Origin: Buttiauxella gaviniae ATCC 51604
Lineage (GTDB): Bacteria; Pseudomonadota; Gammaproteobacteria; Enterobacterales; Enterobacteriaceae
Assembly: GCF_001654835.1 (NCBI RefSeq)
Contig: NZ_LXEP01000029.1
Span: forward strand, 162,207-226,206
Length of the DNA: 64,000 bases
Direction: 5' to 3'
In this document: positions 38,006 through 48,756 of the stretch, piece after piece
Numbering within the stretch: position 1 is the first letter of the stretch
Layout: each line of letters begins with the position of its first letter
Made by a program: the position numbers and the translations under genes
The notes under the pieces: generated by a model
The model's database searches: none
Told to the model about the DNA's origin: nothing
What the model saw: the letters and a program-made list of their open reading frames with translations, nothing else

Positions 38006-38911
38006 TTACTCCTCTTCAAACTCCGCATAACTCTCCACCAGAAAATCAATCAATGCCCTGACCGCCGGTAACTGACCGCGCCGCGAAGGAAACACCAAAT
38101 GAATAACCTCACGCCTTGCTCGCCACTCGGGTAACAAACGCACCAGGCTTCCATCTGCCAGTTGCTTGTTAACCATTAATATTGGCAACTGAACCAACCC
38201 CACACCTGCCAGCGCAGCTGCTCGTAGCGCATCCATATCGGTGGTCACAAAGCGTGGCTTGTGGTGCAGCGTCACTTCCTGATTATCCGGTCCGAACAGG
38301 CACCAGCGGTAAATCTGCTGCGGTTTTGACAATGCCAGACTTGGCCAGTGCTGAAGATCTGCCGTTGATGCAGGCGTTGTAAAGCGCTCCACCAGTTCGG
38401 GGCTTGCCACAAGGCACATGCCGCGATCCGCCAGCTTGCGCATCACCAGATCGCTATCGTCCAGCGGCAATGGGCGTACCCGCACCGCTAAGTCGACATT
38501 TTCATTTAGCACATCAACCTGGCGATTTGTCTCTTCAAGCTGCACGGTGACTTGCGGATAAAGGGCCATAAACTTCGCCAGCATCTCTCCGATATGCACA
38601 TGCAGCAGAGCAATCGGACAGCTCAGGCGAATCAGCCCACGAGGCTCTGCGCGTAACGAGTTAATCGCTTCCTGCGCGGCTTCGGCTTCAATAATCATTG
38701 CTTTGCAGTGGCGATAAAAAATCTGCCCGGCCTCGGTTACCGTGAAACTGCGTGTTGAACGCTGAATCAAACGTGTCTCAAGACTTTCTTCCAGTAGTGC
38801 AATACGGCGACTCAAGCGTGATTTTGGAATGCCGATAACGCGGCTTGCTGGAGAAAACCCTCCGTTATCCACCACTTGCACGAAATACCACAGATCGTTG
38901 AGGTCTTGCAT
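38006..38911 (-). CDS. LysR-family regulator
   Basis: A 301-residue LysR-type regulator. The N-terminal winged helix (about 2-60) contains VVDNGGFSPASRVIGIPKSRLSRRI, and a C-terminal effector domain follows (about 88-295). It resembles the group often found divergent from pirin genes, and here it is divergent from one. It probably controls the pirin and cysteine hydrolase genes. The ATG at 38911 is preferred because AGGA lies 8 bases upstream; the ATG two codons earlier is too close to it. Effector unknown. Confidence 0.88.
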   Translation of the reverse strand: MQDLNDLWYFVQVVDNGGFSPASRVIGIPKSRLSRRIALLEESLETRLIQRSTRSFTVTEAGQIFYRHCKAMIIEAEAAQEAINSLRAEPRGLIRLSCPIALLHVHIGEMLAKFMALYPQVTVQLEETNRQVDVLNENVDLAVRVRPLPLDDSDLVMRKLADRGMCLVASPELVERFTTPASTADLQHWPSLALSKPQQIYRWCLFGPDNQEVTLHHKPRFVTTDMDALRAAALAGVGLVQLPILMVNKQLADGSLVRLLPEWRARREVIHLVFPSRRGQLPAVRALIDFLVESYAEFEEE

Positions 38912-39021
38912 TGCCATTGTCCTGTTTATGGAACACTGAGTTCATTTTCAGAGTCTACCGGGGAGTTCGTCTTATGAGTAAGCTTTATCTCAACAGAAAT
39001 CGACACTCTATGGAGATAACG

Positions 39022-39888
39022 ATGAAATCAATTCTTGGCGTTTATTCAGCACCGACTTCCCACTGGGTGGGCGATGGCTTCCCGGTTCGCTCACTGTTTT
39101 CTTACTCAAAATTTGAAAAACAGCTCAGCCCGTTCCTGCTGCTCGATTACGCAGGCCCAGCGGAATTTAAGCCGAGCAACAAAGGGCAGCGCGGCGTTGA
39201 TGTACACCCGCACCGCGGTTTTGAGACCGTCACCATCGTCTACAAAGGCGAAGTGGCTCACCGCGACTCCACCGGCAGCGGCGGTGTGATTGGCCCGGGT
39301 GACGTGCAGTGGATGACCGCTGGCAGTGGCATTTTGCATGAAGAGTTCCACTCACCGGCTTTCAGCGAGAAGGGCGGTACGCTTGAAATGGTTCAGCTGT
39401 GGGTCAACTTGCCAGCCAAAGACAAGTCGACGCCACCGAACTACCAGTCCATTACCGACGCCGATATCCCGGTTGTCACGCTACCGGATAACGCAGGACA
39501 GATACGTGTCATCGCAGGTGAAATGGATGGCGCAAAAGGCCCGGCACACACATTTTCTCCACTGCGTGTGCTGGATATGCGGCTCAATGCGCACAGTTCT
39601 ACGCAACTGACGCTGCCAGATGGCTGGAACACGGCGCTGGTGGTTCTCAAAGGCACAGTACAGGTCAATGGGCAGGAAGTGGTTCGTGAGGCGCAACTGG
39701 TGGTGCTGGATGCTAAAGGTGAAACAGTGACGCTTGAAGCCAACAATGACGCAGTCGTTCTGGTATTGAGCGGTGAGCCAATCAATGAGCCAGTGGTCGG
39801 CTACGGACCGTTTGTGATGAACACTCGCGAGGAAATCAAAGAGGCCATTGACGATTTTAATCAGGGCAAATTTGGTCAGAAAGTTTAA
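39022..39888 (+). CDS. Pirin family protein
   Basis: A 288-residue bicupin of the pirin family. The iron-binding motif HPHRGFETVT (about residues 59-68), with further His and Glu in GSGILHEEF, marks the N-terminal cupin, and a C-terminal cupin follows. E. coli YhhW and other pirins can have quercetinase activity, but roles differ. The ATG at 39022 has GGAG 6 bases upstream; the open frame extends upstream to 38911 without a good ribosome site. It is divergent from the LysR gene and 75 bases from the hydrolase gene. Confidence 0.9.
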   Translation: MKSILGVYSAPTSHWVGDGFPVRSLFSYSKFEKQLSPFLLLDYAGPAEFKPSNKGQRGVDVHPHRGFETVTIVYKGEVAHRDSTGSGGVIGPGDVQWMTAGSGILHEEFHSPAFSEKGGTLEMVQLWVNLPAKDKSTPPNYQSITDADIPVVTLPDNAGQIRVIAGEMDGAKGPAHTFSPLRVLDMRLNAHSSTQLTLPDGWNTALVVLKGTVQVNGQEVVREAQLVVLDAKGETVTLEANNDAVVLVLSGEPINEPVVGYGPFVMNTREEIKEAIDDFNQGKFGQKV

Positions 39889-39896
39889 CTAGCATA

Positions 39897-39921
39897 AACG
39901 GCTATCGTCCAGGTAGCCGTT
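39897..39921 (+). terminator. Hairpin between pirin and hydrolase genes
   Basis: A perfect 8-bp stem (AACGGCTA / TAGCCGTT) with a 9-nt loop follows the pirin stop by 9 bases. No long T-run follows, so it may attenuate rather than stop transcription. Confidence 0.45.
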
Positions 39922-39962
39922 AACTTTCAGTAGTTTATTTATTAAATTAAGAGGATATGAAC

Positions 39963-40640
39963 ATGGCACCTGCAAACTTTAACGGACAAATTCCAATGAT
40001 TGACCCGAGTGACGCGGTAATGCTGCTTATCGACCATCAAAGCGGTTTGTTCCAGCTCGTGCACGATATGCCAATGCCAACTTTACGCACTCATGCCACC
40101 GTGCTTGCTAAAGTTGCAACGCTTGCAAATATTCCGGTCATCACCACCGCTTCTGTACCACAGGGCCCGAATGGCCCGCTGATTCCAGAAATCCACCAGT
40201 ACGCACCGCATGCGCAGTATGTGCCGCGTAAAGGTGAAATCAACGCCTGGGACAACCCTGATTTCGTCGCTGCGGTAAAAGCTACCGGACGCAAAACACT
40301 GATTATTGCCGGTACTGTAACCAGCGTGTGCATGGCTTTCCCGGCAATCAGTGCCGCGGCCGAAGGTTTTAAAGTCTTTGCAGTGATTGACGCCTCCGGC
40401 ACCTATTCCAAAATGGCCCAGGAAGTGACTTTGGCGCGTGTGGTGCAGGCGGGTGTTGTGCCGATGGACACCGCCGCAGTAGTAGCCGAAGTCCAGCACA
40501 CCTGGAACCGTGATGATGCTATGGAGTGGGCAAACCTGTGGGGTGGCGTGTTTATTGAGTACGGCTTACTGATGGAAAGCTACCAAAAAGCGCAAGACGT
40601 AGTGACCAATCAGGAGCAACTCGACTCCCAACGCGCTTAA
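39963..40640 (+). CDS. Isochorismatase-like cysteine hydrolase
   Basis: A 225-residue hydrolase of the isochorismatase/YcaC-like family. The likely catalytic triad is Asp in LLIDHQ, Lys in [10 protein letters not shown] and Cys in [10 protein letters not shown]. Its substrate is unknown; relatives act on nicotinamide, isochorismate or N-carbamoyl compounds. GAGG lies 8 bases before the ATG at 39963. It probably belongs with the pirin gene under the divergent LysR regulator. Confidence 0.88.
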   Translation: MAPANFNGQIPMIDPSDAVMLLIDHQSGLFQLVHDMPMPTLRTHATVLAKVATLANIPVITTASVPQGPNGPLIPEIHQYAPHAQYVPRKGEINAWDNPDFVAAVKATGRKTLIIAGTVTSVCMAFPAISAAAEGFKVFAVIDASGTYSKMAQEVTLARVVQAGVVPMDTAAVVAEVQHTWNRDDAMEWANLWGGVFIEYGLLMESYQKAQDVVTNQEQLDSQRA

Positions 40641-40647
40641 AAGTTTT

Positions 40648-40684
40648 CCCCTTGCGCAGCACCTCGCACAAGGGGATTATTTTC
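40648..40684 (+). terminator. Terminator after the hydrolase gene
   Basis: A 7-bp stem CCCCTTG / CAAGGGG (40648-40654 and 40669-40675), with extra inner pairs, is followed by ATTATTTTC. It isolates recR from the inserted module, so recR probably has its own promoter here. Confidence 0.7.
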
Positions 40685-40745
40685 TATGTCCTCCTGCGGG
40701 GCTAATGTTAGGCTATGGTCCACTCTTTTTTCAGAAGTCTGAGCG

Positions 40746-41351
40746 ATGCAAACCAGTCCTTTACTTACCGCCCTTATGGAATCCTTGCGCTGCCTGCCAG
40801 GCGTTGGCCCAAAGTCTGCCCAACGTATGGCGTTCGCGCTCCTGCAACGCGACCGCAGCGGTGGAATGCGTCTTGCTCAAGCGTTAACGCGCGCGATGTC
40901 TGAAATCGGCCACTGTGCTGATTGCCGTACCTTTACCGAACAGGAAGTGTGCGCAATCTGCGCCAATCCGCGCCGCCAGGAAAATGGCCAGATTTGTGTG
41001 GTGGAAACGCCTGCGGATATCCACGCCATTGAAGCGACCGGGCAGTTTTCCGGGCGTTACTTTGTGCTGATGGGGCATTTGTCTCCAATCGACGGCATCG
41101 GCCCGCAAGATATTGGCCTCGACAGGCTCGAACAGCGTCTTGAGCGCGAGACCATCAAAGAACTTATTCTTGCCACCAACCCAACCGTGGAAGGTGAAGC
41201 CACCGCCAACTATATTGCCGAGCTATGCGGGCAATATGGTGTGGATGCCAGCCGTATCGCGCACGGTGTGCCGGTGGGCGGCGAGCTGGAAATGGTCGAT
41301 GGCACGACGTTGTCGCACTCTTTAGCAGGGCGTCACAAGATTAATTTCTAA
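40746..41351 (+). CDS. recR: Recombination mediator RecR
   Basis: A 201-residue protein, the same length as E. coli RecR. It has a helix-hairpin-helix ([19 protein letters not shown]), a zinc finger with cysteines at 57, 60, 69 and 72, and a Toprim domain ([17 protein letters not shown]). With RecO and RecF it loads RecA on SSB-coated gaps. It is normally in an operon with dnaX and ybaB; the inserted module breaks that link here. Confidence 0.97.
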   Translation: MQTSPLLTALMESLRCLPGVGPKSAQRMAFALLQRDRSGGMRLAQALTRAMSEIGHCADCRTFTEQEVCAICANPRRQENGQICVVETPADIHAIEATGQFSGRYFVLMGHLSPIDGIGPQDIGLDRLEQRLERETIKELILATNPTVEGEATANYIAELCGQYGVDASRIAHGVPVGGELEMVDGTTLSHSLAGRHKINF

Positions 41352-41354
41352 TTT

Positions 41355-41477
41355 TACCCATCATACTTGAAGCTGCATCGGCGTTGGCTTCACTCACAAA
41401 CCCCAGTCACTTACTTGAGTAAGCTCCTGGGGATTTGCTCCCTTGCCGCCTTGATGCAACTCCAATTATTTAGGGTA
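41355..41477. repeat. ERIC element (copy D)
   Basis: About 123 bp with ends TACCCATCATACTTGAAGCT and CCAATTATTTAGGGTA. The core palindrome (CAGTCACTTACTTGAGTAAG, then CTCCTGGGGATT) matches the ERIC consensus. It lies between recR and htpG. Confidence 0.9.
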
Positions 41478-41502
41478 AAGATTGGAAGAATCTCTTTTCC
41501 CG

Positions 41503-41531
41503 CTTGAAAACCTCAAGTTCTATCCTCATAT
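41503..41531 (+). promoter_or_regulatory. Sigma-32 heat-shock promoter of htpG
   Basis: CTTGAAA (41503-41509), a 14-bp spacer and CCTCATAT (41524-41531) fit the sigma-32 consensus (CTTGAAA, CCCCATNT). It lies about 50 bases before the htpG start, as in E. coli. Confidence 0.82.
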
Positions 41532-41581
41532 CACCTTCAGCGTTTTCATCACCCCTGTATTTTGATTTTGTTGAGGTATCA

Positions 41582-43462
41582 ATGACCATGAAAGGACAAG
41601 AGACACGTGGCTTCCAGTCTGAAGTGAAACAACTTCTGCACCTGATGATCCACTCCCTCTACTCAAATAAAGAAATTTTCCTGCGTGAGCTGATCTCCAA
41701 CGCCTCTGATGCGGCAGACAAACTGCGCTTCCGCGCATTGTCTCAGGCTGACCTCTACGAGGGTGACGGCGAACTGCGCGTGCGCGTCTCTTTTGATAAA
41801 GAAAAACGCACTTTGACCATTGCCGACAACGGCATCGGTATGACGCGCGACGAAGCGATTGATCACCTCGGTACGATTGCAAAATCTGGCACCAAAGCGT
41901 TCCTCGAATCTATGGGTTCTGACCAGGCAAAAGACAGCCAGCTTATCGGCCAGTTTGGTGTGGGCTTCTACTCTGCGTTTATCGTGGCAGATAAAGTGAC
42001 TGTGCGTACTCGCGCAGCAGGTGTGCCTGCAGATCAAGCTGTGTTCTGGGAATCAGAAGGTGCTGGCGAATATACCGTTGCGGATATCACTAAAGCCGAT
42101 CGCGGTACTGAAATTACCCTGCACCTGCGTGAAGGTGAAGATGAGTTCTTAGATGATTGGCGCGTGCGTTCGACCATCAGCAAATACTCTGACCACATCG
42201 CATTGCCGGTTGAGATTGAAACTCGCGAAGAGAAAGATGGCGAAACCATTCTCGGTTGGGAAAAGATCAACAAAGCCCAGGCGCTGTGGACCCGTAGCAA
42301 GTCTGAAATTAAAGACGAAGAGTACAACGAGTTCTACAAACATGTGGCTCATGACTTCACTGACCCGCTGACGTATAGCCATAATCGCGTGGAAGGGAAG
42401 CAAGAGTACACCAGCCTGCTGTACATCCCGTCTCAGGCGCCGTGGGATATGTGGAACCGTGACCATAAGCACGGCCTGAAGCTGTACGTGCAGCGCGTTT
42501 TCATCATGGACGACGCTGAGCAGTTTATGCCGAACTACCTGCGTTTTGTACGTGGTCTGATAGATTCCAACGATCTGCCACTGAACGTGTCGCGTGAAAT
42601 TCTGCAAGACAGTCGTGTAACGCAAAACCTGCGTAGTGCACTGACCAAACGCGTATTGCAGATGCTGGAAAAACTGGCAAAAGACGACAGCGAAAAATAC
42701 CAGACCTTCTGGAAAAACTTCGGTCTGGTGCTGAAAGAAGGCCCTGCTGAAGACAACGCGAACCAGGAAACTATCGCTAAACTGCTGCGCTTTGCGACCA
42801 CGCATACCGATTCCGCTGCACAGACTGTGTCGCTGGAAGAGTACGTGTCACGCATGAAAGAAGGGCAGGAGAAGATTTACTACATCACCGCCGACAGCTA
42901 TGCAGCCGCGAAGAGCAGCCCGCATCTGGAGTTGCTGCGTAAGAAAGGCATCGAAGTGTTGCTGCTTTCTGACCGCATCGACGAGTGGATGATGAGCTAC
43001 CTGACCGAATTCGACGGCAAAATGTTCCAGTCAGTCAGCAAAACTGACGAGTCACTGGAAAAAATGGCCGACGAAGAGACTCCGGAAGCAAAAGAAGCTG
43101 AAAAAGCACTTGAGCCGTTTGTTGACCGTGTGAAAACCCTGCTGGGTGAACGTGTGAAAGAAGTGCGTCTGACGCACCGTCTGACCGACACTCCGGCTAT
43201 CGTGACCACTGACAGCAATGACATGAGCACGCAAATGGCAAAACTGTTTGCCGCTGCGGGCCAGGAAGTGCCGGAAGTGAAGTACATCTTCGAGCTGAAC
43301 CCGGATCATGGCCTCGTGAAACGTGTTGCGGATACTCAGGATGAAGCGTTGTTCGCTGAGTGGGTTGAGCTGCTGCTCGACCAGGCACTGTTAGCTGAGC
43401 GCGGTACGCTGGAAGATCCAAACCAGTTTATCCGTCGTATGAACCAGTTGCTGGTTTCTTAA
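41582..43462 (+). CDS. htpG: Hsp90 chaperone HtpG
   Basis: A 626-residue bacterial Hsp90. The N-terminal GHKL ATPase shows [20 protein letters not shown] and [11 protein letters not shown]. Middle and C-terminal dimerisation domains are complete to QLLVS. It works with DnaK in protein remodelling under heat stress. The ATG at 41582 has GAGG 5 bases upstream; the next ATG two codons later is the form corresponding to the E. coli start (MKGQETRGF). The exact start is uncertain by two codons. Confidence 0.96.
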   Translation: MTMKGQETRGFQSEVKQLLHLMIHSLYSNKEIFLRELISNASDAADKLRFRALSQADLYEGDGELRVRVSFDKEKRTLTIADNGIGMTRDEAIDHLGTIAKSGTKAFLESMGSDQAKDSQLIGQFGVGFYSAFIVADKVTVRTRAAGVPADQAVFWESEGAGEYTVADITKADRGTEITLHLREGEDEFLDDWRVRSTISKYSDHIALPVEIETREEKDGETILGWEKINKAQALWTRSKSEIKDEEYNEFYKHVAHDFTDPLTYSHNRVEGKQEYTSLLYIPSQAPWDMWNRDHKHGLKLYVQRVFIMDDAEQFMPNYLRFVRGLIDSNDLPLNVSREILQDSRVTQNLRSALTKRVLQMLEKLAKDDSEKYQTFWKNFGLVLKEGPAEDNANQETIAKLLRFATTHTDSAAQTVSLEEYVSRMKEGQEKIYYITADSYAAAKSSPHLELLRKKGIEVLLLSDRIDEWMMSYLTEFDGKMFQSVSKTDESLEKMADEETPEAKEAEKALEPFVDRVKTLLGERVKEVRLTHRLTDTPAIVTTDSNDMSTQMAKLFAAAGQEVPEVKYIFELNPDHGLVKRVADTQDEALFAEWVELLLDQALLAERGTLEDPNQFIRRMNQLLVS

Positions 43463-43520
43463 TGACAGGGGCGGGTAGCGATTACGTTTACCCGCCATCC
43501 TCCATCAAGAAAAGACAAAA

Positions 43521-43546
43521 ACCTGCCAAAATGGCAGGTTTTTTTT
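43521..43546 (+). terminator. Rho-independent terminator of htpG
   Basis: An 8-bp stem ACCTGCCA / TGGCAGGT, extended by A-T pairs, is followed by a T8 tract. Confidence 0.92.
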
Positions 43547-43591
43547 CATCTAAACCCTGCTAACAGCGCTCGCAAGCCCCGCTATTCTTGA

Positions 43592-44314
<723 letters not shown>

Positions 44315-44317
44315 TCG

Positions 44318-44373
44318 TACCCGTCATCTTTCAAGTTGCAGATAACACTCCTGCACCTCGAAATCTTTGGGTA
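44318..44373. repeat. Short ERIC derivative (copy E)
   Basis: About 56 bp keeping only the outer ends (TACCCGTCATCTTTCAAGTT ... TCTTTGGGTA), with the central ERIC core deleted. It immediately follows adk. Confidence 0.7.
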
Positions 44374-44379
44374 GATAAA

Positions 44380-44408
44380 ATACCAGGACCTGTTCCTGGT
44401 ATTTTTTT
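44380..44408 (+). terminator. Rho-independent terminator of adk
   Basis: A 9-bp perfect stem ATACCAGGA / TCCTGGTAT with a 5-nt loop and a T7 tract. Confidence 0.93.
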
Positions 44409-44495
44409 GCCCAAATTTTGCCCTTTCGCTGTAATCGGTTCTCCTGAGGCGCTTTTACGTTACAATTATCAGCAATCTGTTGATAAGGAGTGGAA

Positions 44496-45458
44496 ATGAA
44501 TCAGGAAAAAGTGGGTATCTTACTGGCAAACCTTGGCACGCCTGACGCACCCACTCCGGCTGCGGTAAAACGCTATTTACGCCAGTTTTTGAGCGACAAA
44601 CGCGTGGTTGATACACCGCGCCTGATTTGGTGGCCGTTACTGCGTGGTGTGATTCTTCCTCTGCGCTCGGCTCGAGTCGCCAAACTTTACCAGTCGGTAT
44701 GGATGGACGAAGGCTCTCCGTTGCTGGTCTACAGCCGCCGTCAACAGGCCGCACTTGCGGCGCAGTTACCAGGCACTCCGGTTGTACTCGGGATGAGTTA
44801 TGGTTCTCCCTCGCTGAAAAGTGCTGTGGAAGAGCTGATGTCGCATCATGTAGACCATATTGTGGTGCTGCCGCTCTATCCGCAATTTTCTTGCTCGACG
44901 GTTGCGGCCGTCTGGGATGAACTGGGGCGTATTTTTGCTAACTATCGCTCATTGCCATCAATCTCACTGATTCGCGATTATGCTGAAGACACTTCATATA
45001 TCAATGCGCTGGTGGCTTCGGTAAAACACTCTTTTGCCCAGCATGGCGAGCCGGATGTGTTATTGCTCTCGTACCACGGCATTCCGCAGCGTTATGCCAA
45101 CGAAGGTGATGATTACCCGCAACGCTGCCGCGACACTACGCGCGAGCTGCTTTCAGCGCTTGAGTTGCCGCCAGAAAAAGTGATGATGACTTACCAGTCG
45201 CGTTTTGGCCGCGAACCCTGGCTGATGCCGTATACCGATGAAACGCTGAAAATGTTGGCGGAGAAAGGGGTGAAACACATTCAGGTGATGTGCCCTGGTT
45301 TTTCTGCCGATTGCCTCGAAACGCTTGAGGAAATGGCGGTGCAAAACCGTGAAGTCTTCATCGAAGCGGGCGGCACAAAATATGAATATATCCCTGCGCT
45401 TAATGACGACCCGGCTCACATCGCCATGATGATGAATCTGGTGCAGAAATATCGCTAA
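44496..45458 (+). CDS. hemH: Ferrochelatase
   Basis: A 320-residue enzyme (same as E. coli) that inserts Fe(II) into protoporphyrin IX, the last step of protohaem synthesis. The catalytic His lies in [12 protein letters not shown], with Glu in [19 protein letters not shown] lies 5 bases before the ATG at 44496; a GTG two codons earlier overlaps that box. In E. coli aes follows; here gsk follows after 62 bases. Confidence 0.96.
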   Translation: MNQEKVGILLANLGTPDAPTPAAVKRYLRQFLSDKRVVDTPRLIWWPLLRGVILPLRSARVAKLYQSVWMDEGSPLLVYSRRQQAALAAQLPGTPVVLGMSYGSPSLKSAVEELMSHHVDHIVVLPLYPQFSCSTVAAVWDELGRIFANYRSLPSISLIRDYAEDTSYINALVASVKHSFAQHGEPDVLLLSYHGIPQRYANEGDDYPQRCRDTTRELLSALELPPEKVMMTYQSRFGREPWLMPYTDETLKMLAEKGVKHIQVMCPGFSADCLETLEEMAVQNREVFIEAGGTKYEYIPALNDDPAHIAMMMNLVQKYR

Positions 45459-45520
45459 TCTCACTACTGGCCGTTAATGTGCTACCATTTCCGGCCTGAT
45501 TAGCAAACTCGAACAACATC

Positions 45521-46825
45521 ATGAAATTTCCCGGCAAACGAAAATCCAAACACTACTTCCCTGTAAACGCGCGCGATCCGTTACTGCAACAGGTTCAGCC
45601 TGAAAACGAAACAGGCACTTCCTGGATTGTCGGGATAGACCAGACGCTGGTGGATATCGAAGCCAAAGTCGATGATGCGTTTGTTCATCGTTACGGTTTG
45701 AGTTTCGGGCACTCTTTGGTTATTGAAGATGATGTTGCAGAAGCGCTGTATCAGGAACTGGTGCAAAAAGATCTGATTACTCACCAGTTTGCCGGTGGCA
45801 CCATCGGCAACACCATGCACAACTATTCGGTATTAGCCGATGACCGCTCTGTTTTGTTGGGCGTGATGTGCAGCCACATCGAAATTGGTAGCTACGCCTA
45901 CCGCTACCTGTGCAACACCTCCAGCCGTACCGACCTCAACTACCTGCAAGGCGTTAACGGGCCGATTGGCCGCTGCTTTACGCTGATTGGCGAGCAGGGC
46001 GAGCGTACTTTTGCGATAAGCCCCGGCTACATGAACCAGCTTCGCGCCGAGAGCATCCCGGAAGAGGTGATTGCTGGCGCGTCTGCGTTGGTTCTGACGT
46101 CGTATCTGGTGCGCTGCAAAGACGGCGAACCGATGCCAGAAGCGACCATGCAGGCCATCGCCTATGCAAAAAAATACAACGTTCCTGTGGTGCTGACGCT
46201 GGGCACTAAATATGTCATCGCAGAAAATCCCGAGTGGTGGCAGGCGTTCCTGAAAGAACATGTCTCGATTCTTGCGATGAACGAAGAAGAAGGGCTGGCG
46301 CTGACCGGTGAAAACGATCCGCTGCTGGCGGCGGATAAAGCGCTGGATTGGGTCGATTTAGTGTTGTGTACCGCAGGGCCTGTTGGCCTGTACATGGCGG
46401 GCTTTACAGAAGAGTCTTCAAAACGCACGACACAACATCCGTTGTTGCCGGGTGCGATTGCTGAATTTAACCAGTACGAATTTAGCCGTGCAATGCGCCA
46501 TAAAGACTGTCAGAACCCGATGCGTATTTTCTCGCATATCGCGCCATACATGGGCGGGCCTGAGAAAATTATGAACACCAATGGCGCGGGAGACGGTGCG
46601 CTGGCTGCACTTCTGCATGATATAACGGCGAATAATTATCACCGTTCTAACGTGCCAAACTCCAGCAAACACCAGCATACGTGGCTGACTTATTCCTCTT
46701 TGGCACAAGTGTGTAAATACGCAAACCGCGTAAGTTACCAGGTATTGAACCAGCACTCTCCGCGCCTGACTCGTGGCTTGCCAGAGCGCGAAGATAGCCT
46801 CGAAGAGTCTTATTGGGCTCGCTAA
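45521..46825 (+). CDS. gsk: Inosine-guanosine kinase
   Basis: A 434-residue PfkB-family kinase that phosphorylates guanosine and inosine with ATP in purine salvage. The anion-hole and catalytic motif NTNGAGDGALAALLHD is near residues 351-366. FAGGTIGNTMHN and the N-terminal MKFPGKRKSKHYFPVNARDP match E. coli Gsk. It is convergent with ybaL. Confidence 0.97.
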   Translation: MKFPGKRKSKHYFPVNARDPLLQQVQPENETGTSWIVGIDQTLVDIEAKVDDAFVHRYGLSFGHSLVIEDDVAEALYQELVQKDLITHQFAGGTIGNTMHNYSVLADDRSVLLGVMCSHIEIGSYAYRYLCNTSSRTDLNYLQGVNGPIGRCFTLIGEQGERTFAISPGYMNQLRAESIPEEVIAGASALVLTSYLVRCKDGEPMPEATMQAIAYAKKYNVPVVLTLGTKYVIAENPEWWQAFLKEHVSILAMNEEEGLALTGENDPLLAADKALDWVDLVLCTAGPVGLYMAGFTEESSKRTTQHPLLPGAIAEFNQYEFSRAMRHKDCQNPMRIFSHIAPYMGGPEKIMNTNGAGDGALAALLHDITANNYHRSNVPNSSKHQHTWLTYSSLAQVCKYANRVSYQVLNQHSPRLTRGLPEREDSLEESYWAR

Positions 46826-46834
46826 GTCTTTAGT

Positions 46835-46861
46835 TTGTAGGGTGGTTAACCCACCCTACAA
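46835..46861. terminator. Hairpin between convergent gsk and ybaL
   Basis: A perfect 11-bp stem, TTGTAGGGTGG / CCACCCTACAA, with a 5-nt TTAAC loop. Its CCACCCTAC core is shared with the repeat at 17490-17549, so it may be a short REP-like repeat acting as a bidirectional terminator. Confidence 0.75.
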
Positions 46862-46864
46862 CAA

Positions 46865-48541
46865 CTACCCCGAGACGGATTCCTGCACTGTTGGTTTTTC
46901 CAGCAACCCCATCATGGTATTGGCTATCTCGCGCTCACCCATCACGACCCGATTAGCACCACGTTCGGTGATGTAATCCACTTCATCGTCATAATGAGCG
47001 CGGGCAATAATCTCGATATCCGGGCATTTTGCACGTGCTGCTGCAACAATTTCACCCGCCTCGTAGCCATTAGGAATCGTCAGTAATAACCAACGCGCGC
47101 AATCCAGATGGGCGAGATTCATGATCTCTTCATTGGCCGCATTGCCGAGTACCGCACGGATCCCACGCGCACGTAGCTCATCAACCCGACTGCGAGAGGT
47201 TTCAATCACCACCAGTGGAATGCCTTGCGCCAGCAATTTCTCGCCCAGCAGGCTGCCTACGCGGCCAAAACCAACCAGCAACGCGTGATGGCAAATATCG
47301 ACTGGAATTTGTTTCTCATCTTCGATGGCTTCTTCCAGTGTCTGTTCTTCCAGCGTTTCGGTTTTTGCGAGATAGCGCTCAAGAATCGCAAACAAAATGG
47401 GGTTGAGCATTATCGACAAAATCGCCCCTGCCAGTACCAGATTTTGCCCGGTCTGCGGCAGCAGATTTAGCGCCATACCGAGACCTGCAAGGATAAAGGC
47501 GAATTCACCAATTTGCGCAAGGCTTGTGGCGATGGTTAACGCTGTGCGTTGCGAGTGACCAAACAGACGCACCAGGAAGAAAGCGGCTAACGACTTACCA
47601 AAGACGATGATAGCCACCGTGCCAAGCACCGCGAGCGGTTCCTGAATCAGAATTAATGGGTCGAACAGCATGCCGACGGAAACAAAGAACAGCACGGCAA
47701 ACGCATCGCGCAGTGGCAGCGTGTCGTGCGCGGCGCGGTGGCTTAATTCAGATTCATTGAGCACCATGCCTGCGAAAAACGCACCCAGGGCGAATGAAAC
47801 ATCAAACAGTTCAACCGCACCAAAAGCAATGCCGAGAGCCAATGTGAGAACGGCCAGTGTGAAGAGTTCGCGCGAACCGGTTGCAGCACTTCGCGCCAGA
47901 ATCCACGGCACCACGCGGCGGCCAACAATCAGCATAATGGCAATAAACGCCACCACTTTACCGATGGTCAAACCCAAGTCCAGCGTCAGCGTCGCAAAGC
48001 CGACGTCGCCTTTTTCCATCATTCCGGCGACAGCTGGCAACAGAACCAGCGTTAACACCATCACCAGGTCTTCAACAATCAGCCAGCCAATGGCGATTTG
48101 CCCGCGCTGGCTGTCAATTAATTGCCGCTCTTCAAGGGCGCGTAGCAGTACCACGGTACTGGCGGTGGAAAGACACAGGCCAAATACGATGCCGGTCATT
48201 AACGACCAGCCCATCAGCGATGAAAGCGCCATTCCCAGTAGCGTCGCCACACCAATCTGGGCGATAGCTCCGGGGATGGCGATGGCCTTTACCGCCATCA
48301 AATCCTTTAACGAAAAGTGCAAACCCACGCCAAACATCAGCAAAATCACACCGAGCTCTGCCAGTTCAGGCGCGAGTTTAGTATCTGCTACAAAGCCTGG
48401 CGTAAAAGGGCCGGCAAGTACCCCTGCTAGTAAGTAGCCCACCAGGGGTGAGATGCGAAGTTTGTTGGCGATCATACCGAGCAAAAAGGCCAATACGAGG
48501 CCGCCGACAATGGTGGTGATAAGCGGGGTGGCGTGATGCAT
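46865..48541 (-). CDS. ybaL: Cation:proton antiporter YbaL (KefB type)
   Basis: A 558-residue CPA2 antiporter. About twelve membrane helices (1-390) are followed by a TrkA-N (RCK) nucleotide-binding domain starting at HHALLVGFGRVGSLLGEKLL (about 413-432). It matches E. coli YbaL. It is presumed to exchange potassium or another cation for protons; the ion is not proven. A GGAGAC box lies close to the ATG. The order gsk-ybaL-fsr is as in E. coli. Confidence 0.95.
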   Translation of the reverse strand: MHHATPLITTIVGGLVLAFLLGMIANKLRISPLVGYLLAGVLAGPFTPGFVADTKLAPELAELGVILLMFGVGLHFSLKDLMAVKAIAIPGAIAQIGVATLLGMALSSLMGWSLMTGIVFGLCLSTASTVVLLRALEERQLIDSQRGQIAIGWLIVEDLVMVLTLVLLPAVAGMMEKGDVGFATLTLDLGLTIGKVVAFIAIMLIVGRRVVPWILARSAATGSRELFTLAVLTLALGIAFGAVELFDVSFALGAFFAGMVLNESELSHRAAHDTLPLRDAFAVLFFVSVGMLFDPLILIQEPLAVLGTVAIIVFGKSLAAFFLVRLFGHSQRTALTIATSLAQIGEFAFILAGLGMALNLLPQTGQNLVLAGAILSIMLNPILFAILERYLAKTETLEEQTLEEAIEDEKQIPVDICHHALLVGFGRVGSLLGEKLLAQGIPLVVIETSRSRVDELRARGIRAVLGNAANEEIMNLAHLDCARWLLLTIPNGYEAGEIVAAARAKCPDIEIIARAHYDDEVDYITERGANRVVMGEREIANTMMGLLEKPTVQESVSG

Positions 48542-48756
48542 TCCGTCTCCTTTCGTAACAAATAAGATCCAATAATCTACATTTAGTTTATGACAATTTT
48601 TTAATCGATGTGTGTGTTAAATAGAACGTTTTTTAATAAAAGGCGCATTTAGACAAAAAATGGTGTCTGAAGGGGTTTTTATACACTTAGTTTAAGAAAG
48701 GTATGGGTAAATTTGGGTAATATAAAGGATCAGAGGTGCTCTCTGACCCTTTATAA

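Noticed and set aside
38911..39021. Upstream extension of the pirin open frame
   Set aside because: It overlaps the divergent LysR promoter and start. The ATG at 39022 has a good GGAG box and matches the pirin N-terminus.
42149..42805. Minus-strand open frame of 218 codons inside htpG
   Set aside because: Antisense shadow of a highly conserved chaperone gene with no family features of its own.
47670..48437. Plus-strand open frame of 255 codons antisense to ybaL
   Set aside because: Same pattern of shadow coding opposite a membrane protein; no ribosome site and no homologous features.
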